A stretch of 64,000 nt of DNA from Ariolimax columbianus (Eukaryota > Mollusca > Gastropoda > Stylommatophora > Arionidae). The notes below the pieces were generated by a model. It did no database searches and was not told where the DNA came from. It saw only the letters and a list, made by a program, of their open reading frames with translations. The DNA is taken from NCBI GenBank assembly GCA_036924085.1, contig JAVGWX010000007.1:33903953-33967952 (forward strand). Reading direction: 5' to 3'. The position numbers and the translations under genes are program-made. Of the stretch, positions 36,101 through 48,100 are shown in pieces. How positions within the stretch are numbered: position 1 is the stretch's first letter; every line of letters begins with the position of its first letter.

Positions 36101-39100
36101 TACCTCTAAACAAGCCGGTTTGAAGATCCATGGGGAAGAGACAAAAATAATTAGGGTCAATGCAGCAAATACAGAACTAATCCGGCTGAGAGGAAAACCA
36201 CTGACAGAGGTATTTACACACCTAGGAAGTAACATCAACAAGGAGGGACAGATGAGGATATAAAAACAAGGATACAAACAAGTAAGAGTTGCATTCGGAA
36301 TGTTGAAACCAAGATGGATCTCCAAGGGAATAAGGAAGACAAAAATAAGGATTTTCAATTTTAATGTGAAGCAATGCCCTGCTGTAATTAGCGGAAACCT
36401 GGAGAATGACCAAAGACAGTGACAGAAGACTGCAGGGCTTTGTTAACAGACGCCTCAGAAAGATTCTTGGTATAAAATGGTTTGACAAAGTTACAAACGA
36501 CAGACTGTGGGAGAGAGTAGAGACAAGGTAAATTGGAACAGAAAGTCTTAAGAAGAAAGTGGAGATGGATGGGTCATACATTAAGAAAGCCCTAGGCCAG
36601 TATCACCAGGCAATCCCTGCCATGGAACCCACAGGGAAGGAGAGGCATAGACAGACCAAGAAATACATGGAGACGAGATCTGGAGAAGGAAGTAAAGAAA
36701 ACAGGAAAAAAGCTGGAAGGAAATGAATTGCACAAAACAGAGCTGCTTGGCGAGGGTTGGTTGATGTCCTATACACCCCTGGGTGATAGAAGGCGAAAGA
36801 GGTTGGTTGACGGCCTATGCACATCTGGGTGATAGAAGGCGAAAGTGAGAAATACTATCTATAAATCCTGATCTTCAATCAGGCACACATGATTGATTGC
36901 CAGGTAGCTAAATGGTGAGTAAACTTATTTTGCTCATTTGCCTTAGTGTAGCATGTTGGAACTAGGGCCTCCTTCAGGCCATCTCTCCACTTCAACTTTG
37001 AGCCCCCAAGAGGTCACCTGAAGATGTACGGCCCTTCTTGTCCTTCTAGCACATTGGCTCATATGTATTTTTGCACTGCCCAACATCCAGGAAGTCAGTT
37101 GGACGTCTGATTTCTACGTTGCGGATTTGGTCAGAAGAGAGATCTTCAATGTTCTTCCCTCTATCTGCATCAGCTCCACAATGGCTGGAGAAGCCCTGCT
37201 GTTGAAGGTATAACCTCTAGCTCTGCCGTTTCATATCTGTTGAAGTATGGGTTTGATACAGTTGAAGCTGAGCCCGCCCGCTGCTATCCATTGCGAGATT
37301 TCACGGTTTATTGAATGGGGGTTTGTATCTCCTGGCCAGGCTGTTATATGAATTTATGTTTTCAATGGGACAATCTTCATGGCACATTTCTCCTTTTGGG
37401 CAGAAAGTGTTGAGCAGGAACTAGGTTTTCTTTCTATTGATTCGTAGGCCAACTGTAATGCATGCTCGACTGAGTTCATTCAAGCCGTTTTCTGCTCCTT
37501 TGACGATGTGGCTGAAGATAACTATGTCACCAGCAAACCTTCATCTATGTTCATGTCTTCATTTCCACAGTCCAGGTTTTTACAGACATTCTAGGATTTC
37601 GATAACAAGACCTTGTTCACAATGCTGAGGTCACTGCATAGACAAATCAACCCCCTCATCTTGAAAAATATGGTCTAATGCCGTCTTTTCATCTTCAGTC
37701 ATGTTGTCCAGCAGGATCGGAACGTTCCGACTCACCAGCCACTTGTCAAATCATTCCTCGGGGGCAAGGACCACCCACTGGCCGGTTGGAGATGCAGGGG
37801 GGATCACTCACTCACCTCGTGGCCCTTTTAGCACTAGACGAGGCTTGGCAATAAGCTGCAGCACGTAACCATTTCAGTGGTTGATCAACGTAACGGGCCA
37901 CCGACACCTAATCAAACATTATTATTATTAATGAACATTGAAAGTAAGTAAGTACTGAAGGGAAAAAATGAAAGGTTGAAATGGCTGATGATCATCTTCT
38001 TTGTTCATTCTTAAAATTCCGAAATCAACCCATGAAAAGTGCTTTGCAAGTAGCAGGATATTGTCCAGAGAACGGAATGCATTGTGTCATAGTTTACAGC
38101 TTGACTGCAATATTTGCACCTTTCAGTCCAACACATCCGACTTCATCAGACATTATTGGTGCCGGACTAGCCTACCCTCTTCGATCCCTTCACCTTAGCC
38201 AGTCTGCTCTGTTGAAACCGGTTATCCAGGATCACCTTCGAGGTGTAGAACGTCTTGGCAGCTCTGGTCTACTGGCCCTACCGCTAGCCATCAGTTTTGA
38301 GTCGCTGGCCGCTGCAGCTCATGCACTGCTCAGCATCTTATTCCTGGATGGTGATCAACATCTGCCACCTACATGGACACCCAGATAAAATATTGTTACC
38401 TGTTTGCATATTCACTGGCTACTCCTCGTACTCTCACAGCATTCCCCTCCTTCAGTCCACCAGGAAATTCCCCGAAGTAAGGTGCGCACTATAATAAATT
38501 AATTGATACTTTGTCATGATAATATTTCTTCATTTTTTTAATTATACATTTTTCGCAAACTTAGAAATCACTTACCTACGGTTTTAGGATTCCTCAGTAC
38601 TGTAACAGTTCCCGCCGGAGCAAGGGGAGTTTAGGATACCTGAACATGTTAAAGCTTAAAGCTACCTGAATGCATGTCAAGGTCACTCACCGTCTCAGCA
38701 AAGGAGAACAGAGTTGAGTTAAGGAATGTGGACAGGGAGAAACTGACCACTGGCCTTCCGATTTTGGTAGGGGGAGATTGATTGACAGACGAAATTGGCA
38801 GCGGGGCTTGCTGCGAGAGAATGAGTGACAGGTGTGCAAAGTGTTTCGTTCCAATTGGGATTGAAGATGACCATACCTGAGATCGATTGGTCAAGCTCTG
38901 GCCTTGCTTGAGGATATATAACTCGAGACAAAGTTTAGCTCGACAGGCTGGAGGAGAGATGGAGAGTGAGGGAGAGAGTGAGGCTGGAGAGAGAGAGAGG
39001 CTGGAGAGAGAGAGACTGAATGTGGATAGTATGTTTAACTCACCGATTTAGATAGAGGAGCGATTGATAGACGGTTGGACGAATGTTTAGTGATAGAACA

Positions 39101-42100
39101 GGATCGCTCAAATGGGTGTGTGAGTTTTGCATTTATAGATAATCTGAACGTGTGTTTGTAAGCAAGGACACATTGTGAACGAGTTATGTCGAGATCGCCC
39201 GCCTGAGGGGATTTCAGTGAGGAAGAGTATTTGATAAGGTGTGTTGAAGACGCAGTTAAGACGATGTGTGTGTGATGTCATTGCAAGGCAATATAACTGG
39301 GTTTTTAGATAGTTTGGAATTCCATCAATAGCTAATGCTTACAATTCCTGTTTTAGTTGAATGTTTAGTTAAGAAATGTATTATATTGTGTTTGTAATTT
39401 CTCTACTCATTCTATGATATGAGTATGATTTAATAAATATGTCACCTGCTGTGTGATATGTCATTTACTGAGTATGGTCATGATGATGTGGATGAGTGTG
39501 AGAATGTCTAAGTTAGAATAACGGCCAAGGCAAACAGTGGGATCTGCTACAGTACTTCCTTTACTTAGAAATGCTTCTTTTACCCTAATATGTAGAGTCT
39601 TCTACCTCACTTTTCTTTCACTCTGTGGGGAAGTCTTCTACCTTACATTCTTAGTCATTCCTCTTCTACCCTGAAGTGTAGAGTCTTCTACCTTCCTTAG
39701 TCGCTCCTCTTCTACCCTGAAGTGTAGAGTCTTCTACCTTCCTTAGTCGCTCCTCTTCTACCCTGAAGTGTAGAGTTTTCTACCTTCCTTAGTCGCTCCT
39801 CTTCTACCCTGAAGTGTAAAGTCTTCTACCTTCCTTAGTCGCTCCTCTTCTACCCTGAAGTGTAGAGTCTTCTACCTTCCTTAGTCGCTCCTCTTCTACC
39901 CTGAAGTGTAGAGTCTTCTACCTTCCTTAGTCACTCCTCTTCTATCCTAGTGTGTAGTCTTCTACTTTACTTAGCCACTCCTCTTCTCCTATGATGTGTA
40001 GAGCCTTCTACCTTACATACTTAGTCATTCATTTTCTACCCCGAGGTATTGGGAACTGACACGCTAGTCAGGTTAGATACAACATACTGACCAAGATGTT
40101 GTGTCAGGGTCAGGCCCAATATGCTGACCAAGATCAACATCTCTCTTCCATGAGGCTTACCCTGGAAACAAGTTGTTTTCAAGGCAGTCTGGCTGACGAG
40201 ATTTTGATCGACATAATTCCCAAAGTAGTGAGCATCATGCAGATAAAGCCATGAATAGCACAACAGCCTGATGGACTCCAGTCCCCCTTCATCAGCATGT
40301 TAGGCTGTGAGGAAAGCTACTACAACCCGAAACTTGGATGCCTTTTTCAGGAGGCACAGAGGTCTGAATTCCTGATTCTTGGCCTCCCATGATTTTCATG
40401 GTATCAGGTCTTTTCTCATTCTACAGACATGTCCAAACCATCGCAGTTGAGATTGCTTCACTCAACCTGCAGGGGCTGGGCTTCGAAATCTTGACATATT
40501 GTCTGATTACGGATCTTGTCTCTTCTTGTCACTTAGACCACTTTAAGTAATTCATTTTTGAGGATTGTAGTTAGCTTTTCCGGGTTGTGGTCATTGTCCA
40601 TGATTCACATTTGTATGTCAGGACAGATGCATATGTGGACGAGTACACATCCATCTTTGTTCTCTTGCTTAATTCTCTTTTGCTGAAGAATCCTCTATTG
40701 CGTGGAAAAGTCTACCAGTTGCTACCTTTCATGCAGCTAACTTCTTTGATGCCTTTCTTATGATCTATTACTGCGCCAAGAGATTTGAAATGGTTGACCT
40801 CCTCCAAAGGGGCTGTTTTCCTATGGGTTATCTGATGTTTCTTTTCCTCTTTCCTGACCACCTAGGTTTTTGTGTTGGAGCTGCTGACAAGACATTTCTC
40901 TCCTCTCAAACTCTTCTTTCCAGACTTGAAAGTTTGATGACGTCGTTATACCGGGCTATGATTCTCAGGCCCTAGTAGGTCCCTAGAGGCACTAGATCGA
41001 TCGGCTACCCATCTAGGCTTGCACATTTTCTCGACGAAGACGAAAATCCAAAACCTCAGCAGTGGCCCCACTCCGCTGAGCATCACCGTGAATGACCACC
41101 CTGTTACAACCACCGAGGACTATGTATACCTCGACAGCAGACAGTCCTCTGACGCACACAGCAGCCACGATATCACCTATAGGATGGGCTTAGCGGTTTC
41201 ATCCATGCACTCGCTCAGCAGAGTATGGTCCTAGCGAAGGCTCACCCTGAAGACCAGGCTTCATATCTACTCCTCCTGTATTGTCCCCACTCTCCTGTAT
41301 GGCTCCTAGTCATGGAAACTACTACGGCAGGACCGGCAGCCTCTTGAGACCTTCCACTTGCACAAATAGAGGCTCATACTCGGGATCGTTTGGCATGGCA
41401 TGGTTTCCAACAGTGAAGTGGTTCAATGTACTCAGCTTGTAGGCATTGTCTCAATGATTGATCGCCGTCGTCTCTTCACGTTGCTCGCCTTTCCAGGGAA
41501 GTCCCAGCCCACAAGATGCTCTAACAGGTTGTGGAGGCGAGTTATGGGAAGAAGCCGTGCTCATCCTGGAGACATCCTCGGGACTGACCTCGCAACACCT
41601 GGCTAAAACAGATCGCCACCTCCCCAACAGAACTGCAGGCTGCCTGAGATGCAATCATGGACATGGTCATTCGACGCGATGGGCCCTGCTCATCTAAGCG
41701 AACTATTGTATTCTAGTGTATTGTATTGTATTGTTTTGTGCCTCAAGTTTGGTGATCAGGGCCACATAATCTACAAATGTCAGCTCCAATATACAAGATG
41801 GTTTCATCTTTCAGCACCCCACGTTGTACTTTTTTGCCCTTTTCTTTCAGAATTAAATGAGATCATCAATGAAGGCACTTTACGTGGTACCAAAAACATT
41901 ATAACGCAAACATTTCAATAATATTAATTAGCTTGGGAATGGAATGACGCAGCAAGCTAATAGTTGCGTTGACTTAGAAATTCTAGACAGAATGAGCTAT
42001 CAAATTTCACGAGCTAGAGCAAATCTTTGGAGAGATTTTGCAGGATGGACAAACAGATACATATATTTCCTTATTTTATAGTATAACATTACTATTTTAA

Positions 42101-45100
42101 CTTCAACAAAAACTCTCTTTGTTATCATATTATTACTTAATATACTCACGCTTGGATTCTGACAAGTCGCCTCATAGTATTCTGCTCCCTCGCTGAGCTT
42201 CAAGTATCTAACATCCTTGTAGGGCAACCGATGCTTGAACTCAATGAAGTATTGGCAGTTCACCAAAACTACATAAGACTCTGGCCCTACAAACAACCTG
42301 ATGGTAAACTTGGATCCTGCTGTGAAAGGAAAGAAGGGGATGCCTAGCTCTTCGTTCTGCCAACTGCCTTTGCTGAATGAGTTGCGCACAACTTTCTTCT
42401 GGACTGTCCATGGATTAAAGACAAATGCAATATCGCCTCCATCCGCCTGCTTATTTTGGAGATCGATGTGAAATCTGAAAGGATAGATAGTCCAAACTCG
42501 TTAGCTTCTGATTATAGAAATAACAAGTTAGACAGACTAGCCAAAGAGGGAGGGACTAAAGACAGAGGAAACATCCTTATCATGTTGTATGTTCTTTGCA
42601 GGATGTGGCTCTCATATCAGTGGATCTGTAAGATCTTCGGCCAGCTCGTCTGCCTCTATTACCCTCAGAACCTCTTAAATGCTCTCTGTCGATATTTTCC
42701 TGAATATGTCTTACTTGCCAGGTACCATTCGCTCCAGTATTGTTTTATTCTAGATTAATATGGTATTTGATGTGGCCAAAGTAGTTTAGGCTTCCAGTCA
42801 TTATATTGTGTACTAGTCAATTTTTTTTTATATTCAGTTTCTTTGGGATTTCTGTGTTTTTTAAAAATCCTTATCCATGGTATTTTGAGCACGCTCTTGT
42901 AGCATCTTAGCTCAAAGGATTCTTCTTCTTCTTCTTCTTCTTCTTCGTACGCAGTCAGACAGTAACCATTATTTTTTCGAAAAAAGCGGCGGTCATCCTG
43001 AGGCTGTCGCCACTGCCATAGAGCTTGTCTTGCAGTTCCACTGGTGATGGCCACATCTGCTCTCTCTGATCCTCGTATGTCGGGCAGTTCTGCAGCAGAT
43101 GTTCCGCGGTCATTTTACCAGTACCGCACGGGCATTCGTCGGTACCACCTATCTTCAATTTGTTGAATAGGTGGTACCTCAGTCTATTGTGGCCAGTGCG
43201 AAGTCTGAAGACAACGACCTGCTCTCTTCGGTTCAGCTGGTAATAGGCATCGTTTTTGGTGTAACCAGTATGTTCGGTTTCCCATTTGGTCATGTATCTG
43301 GCTTTGATAAGCCGTTTTGACTCTTCGTACGTCATACTAGTATCTGTTTGTGGTAGTCTTGCACCTTCTTTTGCCAGTCTGTCTGCCTCCTCGTTGCCTT
43401 GGATGTTGCAGTGTGATGGGACCCACTGTACCACTACCCTTTTTGGTGCGGACTGCTGGCACAGTTTGCAGAGTGCTGCTCTTAAGTCATTAAGCTCAGT
43501 GACTACGGCAAGAGCATCCGTAAGCAGGACTATATGGCTTTCATTTTCATTGTGTGTCACCATTTCTTCCACTGCCGCCCTCAGTGCCTCTGCCTCTGCT
43601 CTGAAATTGCTTGTGTACTTACCAGTAGCGAATGACAGTGTTATTTTTCTGCCATTTGGTAGGTTCAGGAATGCTCTTGCCCATCCGTTCTGTGTGGTGT
43701 TTGTTACAGAACCGTCGGTGTATGCATGGGTCCAGTCCATGCTTGGGTAGCTTTTCGATATGAAGCTTAGGGTAGTATCTCTCCTTTCTTTTTCTGTCTG
43801 GCAGTTTTTGTTTCCAATACCTGGTATATTTTCTACCACCTCTGGAAATATATCCTGCCTCCAGGTAGGTTTTCGTACAGTAGTGATGGGTTTTGGTGTT
43901 GTTAGTGCGTTTATGGGATCTTCGTGCATCTTTGCTTTGGCTATTTCTGCAAAGTTTCTCCGCTTTAGTTTCCCATTTCCCAAATTGTTTAGTCTCTGGT
44001 GCATTGGATGGTCGGTCAGTCTTCGGAGTTTCTCTGACTGCAGCTGGGCTCTGCAGTCTCTTCTATCGGTCATGGATTGCAGTTTTGTAATCTTTTCAAG
44101 TTCTACAATTGGCGTTGACTTCATGCCTCCTGTTATAATTCTCATGGCTTGGTTTTGAAGTTTGCTAACTTTATCGAAGTTCGCCTTCGCTGCTGTTGTC
44201 CATGCCGCAATGCCATACGCGAGAACTGGTCTCACTCTTCCAGTGTACAGTTTCTTTAGTATGCCTTCGTCTGCTCCCCAGCTTGTGCCAGCAAGTTTCC
44301 TCATGATTGCCATTCTTTCTCTGGCTTTCATTCGGTTTCTCTCAATCTGACTTTTCCATGTCATGCGCCGATCAAATGTGACTCCCGGATAGGTTGGGTT
44401 GTCGTTTGGCTACAGGAATTTGCCATTTAGACTTAATTTGGTATTTTGGGGTTTTAATGAAAGCGAGAATATTGTGCATGTGGTTTTCTCCTCGTTTATT
44501 TTGACCAGCCATGAGTTCGCCCACTCTTCCAGCGATGTTAGGGCCGTCTGCATCCGATTTCTTGCTATGGTGAGATTCTTTTCAGAGGTCCACATAGCCA
44601 GATCGTCTGCAAACATTGAGCTATGGACTCTTCTTGGTATATTCTCTGTAATATCGTTTATATATACCAGGAAGAGTGTGTGTGACAGTACTCCCCCTTG
44701 GGGTACTCCCTGCTCGAGTGTCACCTTTTTGCTCATCTGCCCTTGTACTTGGACTCTGGCCGTTCTTTGTTTGAGGTAGTGGTTGATCCACTTGTACATT
44801 TTCCCACAAACATCACTTCTTCTTAGCTTGACTCTAAGTCCGTCTTTCCAGACTTTGTCAAATGCCTTTTCCAGATCCACCCAAACAGCTACTGTGTGTT
44901 TCTGTGCCTGGTAGGCATCTTCTATTTCCTGGGCTATGAGGATGACTTGGTCCTCAGTGGATCTGTGCTGTCTAAAGCCGGCTTGCTGTGGAATTAGTAT
45001 TCGTTTTTCTTCCAGATGCCACATCAGTCTGGTGTTTATCATCCGTTCCATCAGCTTGCCGACACAGCTCAGTAGGCTGATGGGCCTGTATCCATTTGGA

Positions 45101-48100
45101 TCTGTTTTGTCCTTTCCTGTTTTTGGTACTGGTACCAGTATTGCGTCTTTCCGTGCCTGGGGTACAATTCCCCTTTTCCAGCTTTGGTTTAGGACCGATA
45201 GCAGTTTCCTCTTCGCTGTTTGGCCCAGCCCCATCAGCATTTCGTTTGTTATCCCGTCTTTTCCGGGAGATTTCCTTTTCTTTAATGTTCTCATAGCCTC
45301 TTTCATTTCGCGCATTGTTAATTTGGCCATCATGTGCTCTTCAGGTGCCGTATTCGTGTTGTCGTGCCCCTTTAGCTCTTCGCTAATGTCTGTATGCTTA
45401 TCTGCAGGGACCTCGATGTGGTTTGCTCTGGCATAGTGATCGACAAAGGCGTTTGCGGCTTTCTTACCTGTGATCAAGTTCTCGCCCTGCTTGATAGTAA
45501 TTTGTTTATTTGACGGGGTTTCGTCGTTCATGGCTCTGACTAGCTTCCATAGCTTGTTCCCGTCTTTGTCCAGGTTTAGGCTTTCCGTTTTTTTTTCTCC
45601 AGCTTTCTCTTGCTGTTTGCTTAAGAGTGTGTTTGTATTTCGCCGTGGCGGCTTTGAGGGCGATGTTTGCCTCCATGGATTTTTCTCGCTCTGCCATGTT
45701 CCTAGCATTTGTTACTGCATCTTCCGCTTTCTGCAACTCATCATTCCAGTAGGGCTTATAGTTTTTCCTAGCTCCTCTTGGGATGGTTTCAGTGGCGGCT
45801 TGCATTAATGCCTTGCTTAGGCTTTCCACCATTGGCTTCATTTTGTTGTTTCGTGTGTTGATAGTTTCACACAGCCCATCTGTCAGGATTGCAAATCTGT
45901 CCCAGTCGGCTCGTTTGTAATTCCAGCTCAAAGGATTCAACTTTTATCCTTAGTGCTTATGTGGTTGACCAGGTCTCACATTGAAGATTGTCACTGGGAA
46001 GATGCAAGTCCTCCGGATCTTTATTTTTGCCATTTTGTTAGTTTTCTACATTTGGTTTTCATTTTAGTCAACCTCTGCATTGCCATGGTCATTCTTCTTC
46101 TTATTTCTTTGTGGCAATCTCCATTGTTGCTTACAGTCGAGAAGAGATGCTCAAAACTTGTGAAGTTTGTAACTTACTGCTTCTCTAGGAAAACTTGTAA
46201 CGTATGTAACTTACTGCTTTTCTAGCGTTTTTTGTAACTTACTGCTTCTCTAGTGACGTTCGTACCTTACTGCTTCTCTAGGAAAACTTATAACGTATGT
46301 AACTTACTGCTTTTCTAGCGTTTTTTGTAACTTACTGCTTCTCTAGGATAACTTGTGACGTTTGTAACTTACTGTTTCTCTAGGAAAACTTGTGACGTTT
46401 GTAACTTACGGCTTCTCTAGTGATGTCTGTAACTTACTGCTTCTCTAGTGATGTTTGTAACTTACTGCTTCTCTAGTGATGTTTGTAACTTACTGCTTCT
46501 CTAGTGATGTTTGTAACTTACTGCTTCTCTAGTGATGTTTGTAACTTACTGCTTCTCTAGTGATGTTTGTAACTTACTGCTTCTCTAGTGACGTTTGTAA
46601 CTTACTGCTTCTTTAGTGATGTCTGTAACTTACAGGTTCTTTAGTGATGTCTGTAACTTACAGCTTCTTTAGTGATGTCTGTAACTTACAGCTTCTATAG
46701 GAAATCGGGTGACGTTTCTTTTTCGATCAACTGATGCAATACTTCTAGACCCGGTGAGGTTCATGAAAGAGAATTGAGTTTGAGGTCTTCACCGACCCCC
46801 CACAGCTTTTCGAGCATGGTCGCTCCCTTGGTCCAGATTGCTTCTATTTGGTCTGTATAAGTGGAGCAGTCCTGTAGGATATGTTCTACAGTCTGCTTGA
46901 GTGCTCTGCAATTGCATGTGATAGTGCCTCTTAGACCAATTCTGTGGAGGTGGGTCTTGAGTCTGCAATGTTCCGTTCTGAGTCTGAATATCTTTGTCTT
47001 CCCATCTCTGCCAAGTCTATCTATGCTGTAATCTTTTGGATTGCACAGGGTTAATAAATGGACCGTCTTGCATTGGTCTTTCGTGCAGCGGGGATGATTC
47101 TCCTGTCAGTAATGCGAGTGCCATGTGTAGTGGCAGTGCGCCAGGTTGAGCGGTTCAGTGCAAGCAGCTCCAAAGGAGGCTACATGAATGAGAAAACTGT
47201 CCAGAGACACTTTCAGCTAGTCTTTTATCGTTTCTTATGTTCCCCCAATGAACGCTCGCTTGTCCTGTACAACAGCTGTCTAGGAAGGCACTCATCAGAC
47301 ATGCCAAGATTATCTGATCTGAGCTCTCTGCAGCAGCGTGTGCTCAAGAGCCCAGCCGCTGTGATGACTTCAGAGTTTTGCCCTTGATCCTTAGAAGCCT
47401 GTGAAGACAGCTCATGTGGAAATTGTTGAGTGTCTGACATATCTGCTATAGACTCTCCATGTTTCGCATGCACACAGAAGAGTGATTAGCACTACAGCAC
47501 GATATAACTTGATCTTTGTTGCAATACTGATATCTTGCCAGTCCCAAACATTCACTTGCAGTCTTCTGAAAGCATACCTTGCATTCACAATTCGGTTATG
47601 GACCTCAGAGCGGATACTCGTTTTTCTGGTGAATGTACTACAAAGACAGGTAAAGCTAAAAGCTTTTAACTGCTTTGATACGCTGGCTCTGGACAGTTAT
47701 GTTTGATTTCTTGTAGGGCTTCCCATGAGCAGGTGGAAACATTACTCTTTTTGTTGTTGCTGACAGTAAGACCGAAGTTAATGCATACGCATACAACAAA
47801 GACTGAGGCCTTTGTTAACATATGCCTACAAAGGATAATGAGCATAAAGTGAAATGAAGGCTATGAGAAAGACACCAACAGCCACTTAAACAACAAATGA
47901 AGTGGAGAAAATTGGGCTAGAAAGGATATATACCGTGAAAGGTACCGTCCAACATAGCTGCAATGCTCTTACATTGAGTCCTCAAGGGGAGAGAGATAGA
48001 GAGGAAGACCTAACAATACATGGAGACGAGCTATGGAGCAGGGGGAATGGTTGGGGTGGGTGTGGGGGTGGGGGTGGGGTGGTGGTGATCACCCAGGGCA

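Noticed and set aside
29678..39551. The two LTR-like copies as ends of one provirus
   Set aside because: They differ in length and sequence. The interval holds galectin exons and unrelated LINEs, and the right copy has its own GTAC duplication.
43286..45808. Plus-strand open frames opposite LINE-A (for example 43286-43750 and 44936-45436)
   Set aside because: They are antisense shadows of the RT and RNase H frames, and the motifs read only on the minus strand.
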